Below are positions 11,200 through 22,389 of a DNA stretch of 64,000 nt, in pieces (within the stretch, counting starts at the first letter, position 1; every line of letters begins with the position of its first letter). Origin of the DNA: Anisus vortex (taxonomy: Eukaryota > Mollusca > Gastropoda > Planorbidae); NCBI GenBank assembly GCA_949126835.1, contig OX421506.1, forward strand, positions 14,418,284 to 14,482,283. Direction: 5' to 3'. Below the pieces are notes generated by a model that searched no databases, was not told the origin of the DNA, and saw nothing but the letters and a program-made list of their open reading frames with translations. A program made the position numbers and the translations under genes.

Positions 11200-11690
11200 A
11201 TACATGCGTAGTGTGTTAAAATATTGTCATTGTATATATAATCTATGTGTTTTGATTTTTAAAATGTGGCATCTCTGTAAGCTTATAATGTTAATGATGT
11301 GTAATACGCTTATGTCCAAAATGTGTAATAGGCTATATGTAATGTTTGTAATAAACATAACAGATGTATTATGTTTAATGCGGACAATAAAGGTTATATG
11401 TGTTATATTTGTAAAGTATGTCAAAAGTACTTCAATAAGTTATTGTTCTTATAGGTGTATTGTGTTTATATGGTTAGTATGTGTGAAATGTATTAAGTTT
11501 GTTACAAGCTATTTATGTCAAAAGTGCTTCAATAAGTTATTGTTCTTATAAGTGTATTGTGTTTATATTGTGTAGCATGTGTGAAATGTATAAATTTTGT
11601 AATAGGCTATTTACGTAGAACGTGAAATAATTATGATAAGCTCACTATGTTTAACAAGTGCAATAATTATAGTAGGCTATATTTGATATC
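11200..11690. repeat. Diverged tandem duplication, about 97-bp period
   Basis: Two clear copies (from about 11418 and 11515) share CAAAAGT(A/G)CTTCAATAAG, TTATTGTTCTTATA(G/A)GTG and TATGTGTGAAATGTAT. Weaker echoes of AATGTGTAATA extend to the left. Confidence 0.7.
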
Positions 11691-11841
11691 TGTAAACTGC
11701 TTAATTCCATCTCAACTACAAATTTTGTCTATTCATTAAAATAAATATTTGTAGTCGAAATAATTCGATCTGAGAAACCATAGCCAATACATTTTAGTTA
11801 TTCAGGACTAAACACTAATTAATATTCATGTTTTACCATTA

Positions 11842-12064
11842 TAGCTCGACGGTGGGCAGCGCGTTTGTCTAGCGTACCTAAGGTCCTGGGTTTGAATCCT
11901 GGTGACGGCTAGGATTTTTTCCCCGGGGACTAGACGGTGTATGTGAGTCTACCCGGCTCTGATGGGTACCTGACCTTAGTTGGGGTAAAGTAAAGGCGGC
12001 CATGTATTGGAAGCTAGTGAACGCCCAATAATCAGTTTGGTCCTGCGGGTACTTTACTTTTTTA
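11842..12064 (+). mobile_element. tRNA-derived SINE, nearly full length
   Basis: The head has an A-box-like GCTCGACGGTGGGCAGCGCG and a B-box-like GGGTTTGAATCCTGG. The body has GAGTCTACCCGGCTCTGATG, then TGACCTTAGTTGGGGTAAAG and GGCGGCCATGTATTGG. The tail ends in TACTTTACTTTTTT. Compared with other copies it lacks part of the GCTGGCCACA block. Confidence 0.85.
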
Positions 12065-12763
12065 CTATTATAAATCATGGTAAGCCTTCATAAGTAGCCT
12101 ACGTGCATTTAACCAGAAATTTCTCGCAATAAAAAACATTTTTGTGTGATTTGTATGAAATAGTTTTTTGTTTGTATGCGTTTAGGCAATTGTTTACAAC
12201 ATAAACAAAGGATAAATAACAACAAAAGATAATTAACATCATAAAAAAATCCAAACAACAACAACAAAACACTGATTCCAGACTACTATATTGTCTGTTA
12301 TTGAATTAAAATTCTTAAATACACAAGACTCATAAGTATTAAACGAAAACATAATTAGCACAAAAGGAGCAGTAACTCTTGGTGCAGGAACTTTCAATTA
12401 CTGCCAGAGACTGTCCGCATGCAGGTGGGAAGGGGGGGACGAATACGAGTTTTCGTTTTTAAGAGGACGATTAAACGAAAAATGAGCCTTATCAAATAGG
12501 ACAAATATTTAAAACAAAATACGAATGTCAGCTCAAGCTAATATTAGCGTTTCATCGCTCATAATCTATTGAACAAAGTCACTTCCTAGTAAAATCATTT
12601 TAAGTATTTTTTAAGGAAAGGACTCGAGACTAGAGCTGATGAACAATCATTGTACTGAATTGTTTGATACAAATATTCGAGTCTTGTAGCAATATTTATC
12701 ATATTGTACATTATATTACTGTGCTATTAAACATAAGTCACCCTTTCAGTCCATGAATTAGGG
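12065..12763. other. No gene recognised
   Basis: AT-rich with A-rich low complexity around 12180-12270. No supported feature. Confidence 0.55.
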
Positions 12764-13221
12764 TTAAAGACCAAGTGAAGAGCTTTTTATCAAAATTGAG
12801 TTAACATTTTATTTTGATAGTAAATAGTGTATTCAGTATCTGAATGTTAATAAAAAACATTTATACAAAATATCAAAGATAAATTTTAAGTAATTAGTTC
12901 AATATTTGCAATTAAATGTGTGTGTTTTTCGGAGGATTACTCCAAATCTCGTAGCCATTTGAGATGTTTTTATTTCCGGCAATATAGGAAAGTGACGTAA
13001 CATAAAGGATTCCGACTAGGAAAAATGAATATTGTCACGTGTTTTGAATCTATTGCCACATGTTTTGAATCTTTTCCCGGTTCTTATTTTTAACAAAATG
13101 GTTAAATATAGATTTATAGCGTCTATTTTTATTTATTTATTTCCCTTGTGATACGTCACTTCTGTATGAGGCTATTCCAAATCTCGTTCCTTTGAGAAAA
13201 ACCTCTTCACTTGGTCTTTAA
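12764..13221. mobile_element. MITE with 24-bp terminal inverted repeats flanked by TTAA
   Basis: The left end TTAAAGACCAAGTGAAGAG and the right end CTCTTCACTTGGTCTTTAA are inverted copies, extending to about 24 bp with one mismatch. If TTAA (12764-12767 and 13218-13221) is the target duplication, the element fits a piggyBac-like non-autonomous family; this is inference. The interior contains GTGACGTAAC and CACGTG-like sites and no transposase. Confidence 0.8.
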
Positions 13222-14834
13222 GATTGTGGGATTTATATATAGACAATAATATATTCTGTGTATCAGACCAAGACCATCATCGTCATTTAAAAAAAAACAA
13301 AAAAACTTACAAACATTTTACTTGGATATGTATAAGCTTATATACTAAGTACACAAATATAATGGGTCTACTAATTGTTTATATAACAGCTTTCTGTGTT
13401 AGTACCTCGCCTTTATCTCTGACCCAGTTTAATTATCAAATGGCTCATTTTCCCCGTCACTTCTCTGGTACAAAGCAAAAGTCTTGAGACTCGCGTTACA
13501 CTGATAAACTAATGTCACGTGTCAAGTTTGTGACTAAGTTTTCTTTAGCGTCATTCACTGAAACGAAGTAATAGCTTAACTCTTCGGCTTTGAAACAAAT
13601 AAACAGGATAATATGTCAAATTTAATTGAGGGTAATTTTAAAGAAAACACCTCAACGGATAAAATCTGTTGAAACATTAAGTTTAACTCTCAAAGTCTCA
13701 AATGGGTCAATAATAAACCATCTAATGAAAAACTCAATTGCTCATACCGAGCCTAGTCTAATTGTAAAACATTCTTATCAGCAAAGCAACGAAAGAAATA
13801 TTATTACCGTTTGATTACGGTCTGAGGCATGCTAGAGTTAACATGTTTCGTAAATAACAACAAAATTTATATGTGGGGTCTATATGCTAGCACATTATTA
13901 CTCGGTATAATACTTTTAACAATAAATATACAATATTGCTTTGTGAACGTAAACAAACTAAAACAAAGGGCCGAAAGGGAGACGATTAGTGTAGTTTTAC
14001 AAAAGGAATGTTTGGAGAATGAGTTAACACGTGCCTAATGGAGATGGGGGTGGGGAAGTGAGTAGACCTTTTTAAACAATGCCTCCCTCCCCCTTTCTTT
14101 ATTTCAAGCCTAAGAGAGTTTGATTTGAAACTATGCCAATTGCCAATCTATTAAATAGAAACTAAGTCTCATGTTTGACCAAATTAAATTCAAACTAGGG
14201 CTACTGTTGTATTTTTATTAAATGTTTTAAGCTCTTGATAAAAAGGATTAAGAAAATCTTTGTGTAATTCATCACTTTTCAAATGTACTGAAAATCAACT
14301 CTATCTAGTCAGTTTAGTGACAACTAACTTTTTCGTTTAATTTGAGAACCGTCCATAACGCTTGTCATTGTATGCCAGTCGTTCGGTTAAGTAGGGAAAA
14401 AAAAGAAGTGCGCAATAATTTCAGAAGAGACAAAGGCTGTAGTCAAAACAAAAACAAGTAAGTCGTTCATAAGTTATTCTGTCTTAAAACGTTAGCTGTG
14501 TAATTTTTTTTTAATGTATTGTTTAATTGTGGTGTCCATTGAATAATATTGTTGTTGTCTTAATTTATTTATAGACTATTAAAATTTAAGAATTTACTTG
14601 AATATTTAATATAGGACAATTAATAGATTTTTTTGAAAGTTATTATGTAGGCTATATGTTTTGTTTGTTGTTGTTTTTATTGTTCTTGTATTTAGGAGTA
14701 AAACAAAAAAGGTGTGGTGCAAATCCAGTGGATTATTATTTATTAATACAGCTTTACACAAAATAAAAACAAAAAATGCCCTTATCTTATATATATTACA
14801 GACGATCATTCTATATTGCATTTTTATTAATGTT
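13222..14834. other. No gene recognised (1.6 kb)
   Basis: AT-rich 5' flank of the C1q-domain gene. Small open frames (for example 13829-14038) have no recognisable domain. A 5' untranslated exon of the C1q gene could lie here but cannot be defined from sequence alone. Confidence 0.5.
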
Positions 14835-14955
14835 TTAAATGATGTTTTAAGTCACTGGGTTTTGCAGGTTTGTTCACGCTACCCATTCCATGCCCGGATG
14901 CCATTCAGGAAAAAAGATTATTTATATGCATTTGTTCTTGCATTTGTTTAATCAT
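14835..14955 (-). mobile_element. LINE 3' end fragment (family with FFPSG...WNGLP C-terminus)
   Basis: On the minus strand it carries the diverged codons for the conserved end of LINE ORF2 (TTCC...CATCCGGGCATGGAATGGG), as in the better copies near 44.2, 49.4 and 51.4 kb. Confidence 0.65.
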
Positions 14956-15071
14956 ATGTAAGTTTTATATATTGACATTGAAAGGCTTGATTTTGAGCAC
15001 CAATTTTTCTTTCAGAAACCAGGCATTGAGTTCTGATATCTTCTAAATATATTTCCAAAAGTACAACCAGG

Positions 15072-15234
15072 ATGACATACATTACATTGAAATTGACGAC
15101 ATTTATCCTTCTGCTCGGTTCACTATTATCAACATACCAATGCAGTGTTACTGAAAATAACCCAAATGATGTTCGGAATCTGTTAACAAAAATTAACAGT
15201 TTACTGGATTCTCAGTCATGTAGTTCTAAATCAG
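15072..15234 (+). CDS. C1q-domain gene exon 1: signal peptide
   Basis: ATG at 15072; 54 codons plus one base; donor G|GTAGGA at 15235. The predicted cleavage lies near TYQCS, and the mature N-terminus is polar. Confidence 0.87.
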
Positions 15235-18200
15235 GTAGGAAACAACATTAGTCTTTACTTGCTGCATTGTAGAATAATTAGACAGATTAGTCAAATAGTA
15301 GTCAAGGATAGAAATAATGTTAGCATATGCCTTGAAGTCGTTTGGGGGACAAGATTGCCTGTGTACGAATCCTGGTGAAGGCCAGGATTTGTTCCCGGGT
15401 CTAGAGGGCGTCCCTGAGTCTACCCAGCTCTGATGGATACCTGACCTTAGTTAGGGTAAAGTAAAGGCGGCTTTGCATTGCGCTGGCTACACAATCACCT
15501 AGTGTGCCTCACTGGACCTATCATCAATTCGGACCTAAGGGTAGGCCCTACTTTACTTTACTTTTTTATGCCTAGAAGTTACATCAATAGCATGTAAGAC
15601 AAAAACAATGTATAGAAACACACATAACTACAAAGTTCAAGAAGAAGAAAACAACCTTACTAGCTCTAGTTTAAGCCTTATTTATAATTTCTATTTATAA
15701 CTTCTATTTATAACTTCTATTTATAACTTATATTTATAACTTCTATTTATAACTTCTATTTATAACTTCTATTATAACTTCTATTTATAACTTCTATTTA
15801 TAACTTCTATTTATAACTTCTATTTATAACTTATATTTATAACTTCTATTTTGTATCTAGTCTTGGTCGAATTGTATCTTGTACTTATTAATTTTTCTTT
15901 TTACATTTGATATTATTCTTTATAATATTGAACTAGTCGTAGCCTATATCAGACTTAATTTGTTTCTTTTTTACTTATCTATTTGTAGTTATTTTGATCT
16001 ACTTGTACACTTACCTGATTATTTATTATTATTATGGCTAGTTTAGATCTTATTCTTTACTGCACTTATCTTTATTGTTTATTATCATGGTTAGTTTTGA
16101 CTTAATTGTATTCTGGACATACGTAGTTAATTGTTTACGTAATTGTTTCTAAAATTTATATTATTATGGTTAGTTTTGACCTAACTGTAGGCTTATTATC
16201 CGTGTTCTTAGTTGTATGTTAAATGCGCTCTGAGCTTTTATTATGTTTGTTGGCAGCGCTATACAAATATTATTATTATTATTATTATTAGGCTACTTAC
16301 CTAATTGTATACTGCACTTACCTAGTTGTTTGTTGTCTATAACATATCTTATTGTAGCTAGTGTTGATCCAATCGTATACTACACTTACCAGTTTGTTTT
16401 TATAATTTGTCTGGTTAATCTTAGTTTATCTAGCGTTAGTATCATGTAGTCCTACTGACCTAATTGTTTCTATTATGTGTCGTATTGTTACATTATTGAG
16501 TATTATGTTCTTAGACAGAGCTTTCAGACCGTGTTTCGATATGACCAGCAGCCAGTCTGTTCTACAGCAGCTCTGTGATAAGATATCAGCACTGGAGTTG
16601 AAAGTGGACAGTCTAGCTTCCAATGGCATAAAAAATCCATCAAGCAACTTACAACAGGACAAGACACAGCCTTACAATATTAGTGTCGACGAAGTGTCTA
16701 AAATGAAGAAAGAAATAGGTAATGTAACAACATATTGGTTATGTTTGATATACACTTCGAAATAAAAACTTAATAACTGAATTCATTTTTTTAATTAACT
16801 TGTTAGCTCATTCATATTGCATTACCTAGATTAATCAATAGCATTATGACCCTTAACCCTTTTCCCACGCGCTAATGTCTATGTCCGTGTTTCCTAAGCA
16901 TACATTGACATGACCACATAGCACATCCGTTGGATCTTTAAGATCAAGTTTATGTTCTCGGTCACTCTATACTGAGTTTACACGGTCCATATCAGAGCTG
17001 TTGTGATTTCGAAAATTCTGGCGATGTTTTTTGGACTTTAGACAATAGTTGACAAATCTTATCTTATACGTCACAGACGCTGCTTGTTTAAAGAAGATTT
17101 TTGCATCCTACGCACATCCACAGTTTGAGTCTAGTCTTGTATCTTATAAGTTTACAGACGTTCCTTCTAGATAGAAGATTATTACGTCCAATAGGCCCAA
17201 AACTCCTGCAAGGCGACAGGGAACCGTCTGCGGCAGGGATGATGCTAGTTAGCTAGCTTTCTAATCCTTCAATGCTAAAAATGTCATCTGCGAAATGACT
17301 GCAAAAACAACTTCCCGATACCTATGTAGGATGTTGAGTAAAATGGAGGACACTGCTCTAGATCAGTGGTTCCAACATTATTTTCCCTGTACCCTTTGAT
17401 CACACATTTCATTTAGAGTACTTATGGTTGGCTTGCTTGAAGTCATACTTGAGAGTATTAAATCATTGATGGAGAACATTTGATCTATTTCAGTCCACTC
17501 ATATATTATATCGATCTATCAAAAGACCTAAATTAATGCTATATGTGATTTACATATACTTTAGAAAGAAATAGTTTAGTTTAGGCCAATCCCCAGTTTA
17601 CAATGAAGGCTTAAATGTTATTTTCTGTCCCTGACGGGTGCAATATTTTTCCAATTTGCAATTTCGCAGTAAAAACAGCCATATGGCCTATATTATTTTA
17701 TTTTTCTTGACAGTAGTGTTTAGGAAAAGAAAATTCGAACTGTGATGAATGTAAACAAAATACAAATCATTCACCAGTTTGTAATGAAACAATAAATGTC
17801 TACACGTTTGAATCTATTGCATAGAATCCCTCAAGAGATGGTCAGTGTTTTCAGCAGAGAAACTTGAAAAGGTTGCTGCCAATACTACCAGAGAACCAAT
17901 AAAGAATTATAACACGACAATGAACGATGGAACAGGAGTTGGCTTTGATTCAACCAATGGTGTCTACATGGCCCACTACGATGGTGTTTACCATTTCATA
18001 CTGAAATACCCAAAGGTAAATAATTTAGTGCAATGAATAAGACTACTTTCTAGAAATGTGTTTTAATTAATATTTTATTATTTAATTTAACTTAATTTGA
18101 GAATAACAGATGCATAATAAAAGAGATATAAATGAATTGCAGAGCTGCCAAGGACTTTTTTCTAATCTTCTTATCTCGGATACCCAGTTCAATATTTAGA

Positions 18201-19861
18201 TTTTAAATGTAGCAAAACAGCCCTCGATTTGCACTGGTTCTCAAACGGATGAGGTTTTCATGACTAGATAGGCCATTATTCAATCATACGGAATAAAGCC
18301 TACCCCGATTCCACACAGTATTATTCCCCAAAATTATTCCCTTTGGCGTAAGTAGGCCTACATAATAATTTCGATAGGTTAAACTAATAGAGACTCAAAG
18401 AGCCAAGGATCTCTCCCATCAAAAATCGTAGAATGGAATGGTGTACCAGGTATATTAAACACAAATTAGCCTAACTTAAAGAAAAAATAGGTTGGACTCT
18501 TGTTTACTTATTCGTGCTTAAGCATATATAGACACTAGCGCAATATATCTTAAACAGGCATTGATAATATTTTAACAAATATCAATAGATAACTGTTTCA
18601 ATTTTTTAACATATTATAACAAATGATGTCTTCGTCAATATTTCTTAAACATTTAATTAGATAGCTGCTACAATATTTCATTGCAAGTTGCTTTTAAGCT
18701 ATTTTAGAACAATAGTTTTAAAAAGTATCAAGTACTGTGGTCGTTATTGTAGAAAGTGTTGTACAATTACTATTTTGTTATTAGGATTTTGTGAACAAAA
18801 GCGTTATGAATAACTTCCGTTATTATTTTATCAGGCTCTTGGAAACTCATTTAGAGCCTTTGTGTTGTGGTCGTTGTTGGATGTCTTTTAAGTGAAAGGA
18901 GTTGAGTGTGTATGCTTGTGTATGTGTAGAGACAGAAGTTTTTGTAACTGTAAAAAAAATAAATAAAGGCAAATACTTAAAGAAGTTGAAGTTAAAAAAG
19001 TCTAAATATTTCAATACGGTGCCTATTAATAGATACTTACTTACTTACGCCCGTCAACCCCTGTCGGAGTATGGGCCACCAACAACAGTTCTCCAGATTC
19101 TCCTACCCTGGGCCATCCTCTCTAGCTAGTTCCAGCTGAAACTCATCTTGGTGGCTTCCAGTTCACCCTTCCATGTGTTTCTTTTTTCCCTGGGGATTCC
19201 ATCGCAATGCCTGCCTTGTAATGTTATTTGCTGGTTTACGTAGTGTGTGACCTATCCAACACTATCTTCTCTTCCTGATATCCTCTTCAATTGGGGCTTG
19301 GTCGGTCCTTTCTAAAAGTCTGACTTTGCTGATGGTTATCAGGCCATCGTATTTGCAGGATTCGTTCTAGGCAGCTGTTGGTGAATGCTTGGAGTTTACT
19401 GATGGTAGCCTTTGTCTTCCGCTATGTCTCTACTCCATATAGTAGGACTGACTTCACGTTTGAATTGAACAGACGGATTTCAATATTTCAAAAGATTGCC
19501 TGTTAATAGATAGCTGTATCAATATTTCTATACATGACAATAGCTAGAATAGATAAATGTCTTAAATAACAATTTAATACATGACCAATTTCAATGAATG
19601 ATATCATTAAATCTAATGTTGTATTTGTACTTAATTCTAGATTATATTTCTGTTAATTAGCCACCACCAGAAGTGAAATTGGAAATCTCACTAGTTAACG
19701 ACAATATAATACTAGCCAAGTCCAGTGATGAACAATGTACACAAATAGATGTGATGACTTCTTTAAAGACTGGCCAGCAGGTGTGGGCTGATTTTACAAG
19801 TCACAACACGCCAGAGAATTATCAAGTGTTATTTAAATTTTCAGGATCTCTTTTAAATTAA
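15072..19861 (+). CDS. Secreted C1q-domain protein, complete four-exon gene (252 aa)
   Basis: Exons 15072-15234, 16515-16718, 17825-18015 and 19661-19861 join in phase (1/1/0) to 759 bp. Residues 1-25 form a signal peptide with hydrophobic core [10 protein letters not shown]. Residues 30-120 are hydrophilic, with leucine spacing suggestive of short coiled coils ([19 protein letters not shown]) and a few cysteines; there are no collagen Gly-X-Y repeats. Residues 124-252 are a C1q domain: SVFSAEK at the start, the central [13 protein letters not shown] (the family's G-F-x-x-P-x-x-G-x-Y-x-F region with changes), QVWADF and the terminal FKFSGSLL strand. Such secreted C1q-like proteins are expanded in molluscs and act as pattern-recognition lectins; that role is inferred. 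The first ATG is chosen because it opens the signal peptide. Confidence 0.88.
15335..15568 (+). mobile_element. tRNA-derived SINE in C1q gene intron 1
   Basis: Degraded head (TACGAATCCTGG B-box relic). The body is good: GAGTCTACCCAGCTCTGATG, GACCTTAGTTAGGGTAAAG, GGCTACACAATCACCTAGTG. The tail is TACTTTACTTTACTTTTTT. Confidence 0.85.
15675..15850. repeat. Tandem repeat, 13-bp unit (about 13 copies)
   Basis: The unit is CTTCTATTTATAA with rare variants (one shortened copy, two with TTATATT). It lies inside intron 1 of the C1q gene. Confidence 0.95.
15851..16470. repeat. Strongly diverged tandem repeat with (TTA)n microsatellite
   Basis: A motif of about 45-95 bp built around CTAGTTTTGAYCTAATTGTA and ACTGCACTTACCTA recurs at least six times with much divergence. 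Within it, GTTGGCAGCGCTATACAAAT at 16249 followed by (TTA)n resembles a SINE/LINE 3' end; a related reverse piece is in the duplicated units at 56-59 kb. Confidence 0.6.
16515..16718 (+). CDS. C1q-domain gene exon 2: coiled-coil stalk
   Basis: Acceptor TATTATGTTCTTAG ends at 16514; donor ATAG|GTAATG at 16719. 204 bp, phase 1 in and out. It encodes [14 protein letters not shown], a probable coiled-coil segment and a basic end (VSKMKKEI). Two cysteines may form inter-chain disulfides (inference). Confidence 0.85.
17050..17200 (-). mobile_element. Two adjacent LINE 3' terminal fragments
   Basis: ACAGACG(C/T)T..CTT...AAGAAGAT and the following TTACGTCC-like blocks appear twice (from about 17053 and 17138). 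They are in the same order as the 3' ends at 44.05, 49.3 and 51.5 kb, in reverse orientation. This is intron 2 of the C1q gene. Confidence 0.7.
17370..17400 (+). mobile_element. hAT-like terminal inverted repeat relic
   Basis: CAGTGGTTCCAACATTATTT resembles the CAGTGGTTCCCAACCTTTTT start of many hAT elements. No matching right end was found before 17824. Confidence 0.4.
17825..18015 (+). CDS. C1q-domain gene exon 3: N-terminal half of C1q domain
   Basis: Acceptor CTATTGCATAG ends at 17824; donor CCAAAG|GTAAAT at 18016. 191 bp, ending in phase 0. Contains [25 protein letters not shown]. Confidence 0.88.
18016..19024. other. Intron 3 of the C1q gene, left part
   Basis: AT-rich with a loosely repeated motif (AATAGATAGCTG..CAATATTT) around 18580-18670 and again after the LINE at 19490-19530. 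No exon recognised. Confidence 0.55.
19025..19475 (-). mobile_element. LINE C-terminal fragment ([13 protein letters not shown])
   Basis: The reverse complement encodes [37 protein letters not shown], then a basic tail and TPTG near the 3' end, broken by stops and frameshifts. This is the end of an ORF2 of the RTE-like type common in invertebrates. It is flanked by similar sequence (ATATTTCAA...CCT(A/G)TTAATAGATA) that could be a long target duplication or part of the local degenerate repeat. Confidence 0.8.
19661..19861 (+). CDS. C1q-domain gene exon 4: C-terminal half of C1q domain
   Basis: Acceptor TTCTGTTAATTAG ends at 19660; 66 codons and TAA at 19859-19861. Contains [19 protein letters not shown] and the closing strand [10 protein letters not shown]. 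Confidence 0.88.
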   Translation, partial: PPPEVKLEISLVNDNIILAKSSDEQCTQIDVMTSLKTGQQVWADFTSHNTPENYQVLFKFSGSLLN

Positions 19862-20019
19862 ACATTTATTTTTAGGATAATTAAAAAAACGGATAAAACT
19901 TTAAACAAAAATATAGAGACCAGTGTTGCAGTCTTTGTATGGCAAAAAAAAAAAAAAATCATTCAGAAAAACATTGAAGATATTTATAAACTGCAGAACG
20001 TTAAATTCTATAGTTCAAG

Positions 20020-20025
20020 AATAAA
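20020..20025 (+). terminator. Candidate polyadenylation signal of the C1q gene
   Basis: AATAAA about 160 bp after the stop codon, followed by GT-containing sequence (TGTTGTC). A second AATAAA lies near 20120, so either could be used. Confidence 0.45.
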
Positions 20026-20244
20026 TGTTGTCAAGTACTGTAACTCTCTGTTTAAGAAAAATACTCCTGTCCATCCTGTCCACACAGCCTTACAGTAATC
20101 GTGAATTGAAAATACACAAATAAATAAGTGATACAAAATGTGTTTTCAGCATTGTGTGTTTGTTTTAAAAATATTTTCTCGAGTATTATGTCTTACAGCC
20201 ATTTTATTATAAGCCTTATAATTTATTTTAAATTTATTATTACT

Positions 20245-20580
20245 TACTTACACCTTCTATCCCTCTCGGGGCATAATAGGCCACCAACAAGGGCTCTCCA
20301 GCCATCCCGGTCCTGAGCGAGTCTTTCCAACTGTCCCCAAGAATGACCTGATCTCTTGACGTCGGCATCCAGGTCATGGCGCCAGCTGTTTCGGGGTCGG
20401 CCCCTCTTCCTCTTTCATTGGGGGTTCCGCGATAGGGACTGTCTGGTGAAGTTGGAAGCTGGTTTTCGGAGTGAGCTCCCCAACAATCTCCATCGTTTTT
20501 GCATGATCTTCAGATCGGCTGCCTGTTGACCTGTGCGACTCCAGAACTCAGTGTTACTGATCATGTCCGGCCAGCGTATA
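20245..20580 (-). mobile_element. LINE C-terminal fragment, second copy of the 19.0-kb type
   Basis: In reverse: ISNTEFWSR, TGQQPIDLKIMQKRW, then a GRGRPRNSWRHDLDADVK-like basic region and GGL(L)CPERD at the end. The reading frame is broken. The left end (CTTACTTACACC) matches the LINE near 19.03 kb. Confidence 0.8.
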
Positions 20581-20584
20581 TGCA

Positions 20585-21180
20585 TATAATAATAATGGTC
20601 ATTTTTTTATAGCGCATCTAGCCATGCCCATGCTTTTAAATTTAGCATGATCAGTGCGCTCTTGACGTGAATTACAGTAGCAGATGTAGTAGCAGTGGCT
20701 TATTTAGGCATGTTCCACATATACATCGGAACAGGGGCCCCCACACAAAAGGGTCCCCCACACATCCCAAAAAGAAATGTTTTAGTATAAATGTAAAATA
20801 AAATACATTTATTCCCCTACAATTTAAAGCGCTCCAGTCCAACCAAGCTAAGTGCAACGTAAAATTTATGATTTTACAGAATGTAACATGAATCAACGGC
20901 CCTTTCCTGAGGTATGTGGAATGCATGGGTGAGACCACGAGGGGTCCCCACATAAATTTGGGAACAGGGCCCCCCACAACCCAAAATACGGCCCATGCGT
21001 AGTAGTATGTAAGGCTACACATCTACTAGCGAAAGAGAAAGGTCTTTAAGATCTTTTTATAAGACTCTCTTGTCTCAGATTCTCTCAGTGTCAGGGGTAA
21101 ACTGTTCCATAAAGAGGGCGCCACAGATTCAAATGAGCGCGCTCCTAAGTATTTCTTTTGTGTCCAGCCACACTGATAAT
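20585..21180. mobile_element. Older interspersed repeat split by a younger MITE
   Basis: 20585-20684 (TTATAGCGCATCTAGCCATG...CAGTGCGCTC) and 21006-21180 (GAAAGGTCTTTAAGATCTTT...GAGGGCGCCACAGATTCAAA) look like the two halves of one element, interrupted by the MITE at 20693-20997. Confidence 0.5.
20693..20997. mobile_element. hAT-like MITE, 305 bp, with 8-bp target duplication (7/8)
   Basis: Imperfect inverted ends: CAGTGGCTTATTTAGG left, CCAAAATACGGCCCATG right. Flanks TGTAGTAG (20685-20692) and CGTAGTAG (20998-21005) differ by one base. The interior has repeated GGGGCCCCCACA blocks. No coding sequence. Confidence 0.75.
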
Positions 21181-21700
21181 AGGCCTTTTATTGTATTATT
21201 GATCACCTTGACCACCTAGGCAAACATAATTTTCAATCTAAGCATAAAAAAAAGCTTTAGGAAAAATAAATTCTGTGCAGTATAAATAACAGCTTTGAGA
21301 AACAATGAGTTGAAATAATCAAGTAAAACTTATTCATATAAATGTCATATTACTGGATTTTAATAATCAAATGGGCCTAGCTGTCATATTTTTGGATTAT
21401 AATAATCAAATGGGCCTAGATGTGAGATTACTTTAATAATCAAATAGATGTCATGTTACTGGATTTTAATTGTCAAATAAATGTCATATTCTTGGATTCT
21501 AAGAATCAAATAGGCTAAATGACATATTACTCTTTGAAAATAAACAAAAAGAAGTAGAAGTAATTTTATTATTGGATATAATAATCAAATAGCTGTCATA
21601 TTATTGGATTTTATTAATGAAATGAATACTGTATTATATTACTGTTGTGTCTGGACTTTGTCTTTTTGTTAAATTTGTGAAAAATTACAACCAGACATGT
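21181..21700. repeat. Degenerate tandem repeat around TCATATTACTGGATTTTAATAATC
   Basis: From about 21330 to 21630 a unit of about 50 bp with TGTCATATT, TGGATT and AATAATCAAAT recurs at least six times with much divergence. No gene. Confidence 0.65.
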
Positions 21701-21734
21701 CTAATAACAACTCAAATAAAAAATCTCAGAGTAT

Positions 21735-22330
21735 ATTAAAATCTTACCCTCAGAGATCAAATAAAAAACAAATGTAATTCTGCATTATGGAATCTGCAGA
21801 AAATAAAAAGTATTAGAAACATCCTTACAAAGGAGGCATGTGAGACATTAATCGTAGGCTTGGTAATCACTCAGACTATACAAACTGTCTGTACATAGGA
21901 CTACCAGATTGTGATTTGAAAAAAAAAAAAAACTAAAAAGGGTCCAAAACATGGCTGCGAAAATAAATTGTTCTGAACAATAAAGGAAACTCAACAACCT
22001 TTCTAAATAAATCGCACTGGTTACCTATAGGATCTAACACGTAGGATACAATTCAAAATTCTGTCTATGCTCTATAAATGCCTTCATGGTCAATCTCCAC
22101 AGTAAATCAGATCCATGGTTTGGCTACACATATCAGACAAAAAAGGACTGCCTTCAAACAAAATTCATCAACAACTCAAGGTACCGGTACCAAAAGTAAA
22201 AAGAAAAACATTTGCAGCTTGCTCCTACAGCCTTGTAGTACCTCTGTGGTGGAACAAATTTCCAAGGACAATCAAAAAGCACATTCTTCTTCTTCTATTA
22301 GCCAGTCTGCAAAGCTGTTTGCTCTCTTGC
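21735..22330 (+). mobile_element. Decayed CR1-like LINE, RT C-terminal region
   Basis: Frames with stops read LTKEACETLI and then an LDYxNC-like relic, a GLPDCDLKK-like relic, VQNMAAKI, LHWLPI, and in 22115-22300 LKVPVPKVKRKTFAACSYS and PLWWNKFPRTIK. These follow, in order, the end of CR1/L2-type ORF2 (motifs LHWLP, TYGxRAFSxAAPxLWNxLP). Same family as 6918-7115. Confidence 0.8.
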
Positions 22331-22389
22331 AGTCAATGCCAGACAAACATATTTACATGTCTTTTCAGTTGTTCAATACTGCTATATAG

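Noticed and set aside
11204..11551. A 115-codon, cysteine-rich open frame
   Set aside because: It covers a diverged tandem duplication of AT- and TGT-rich sequence; the Cys content follows from TGT repeats and there is no homology.
11842..11935. A tRNA gene
   Set aside because: Same reason: a SINE head with a diverged A box and no cloverleaf.
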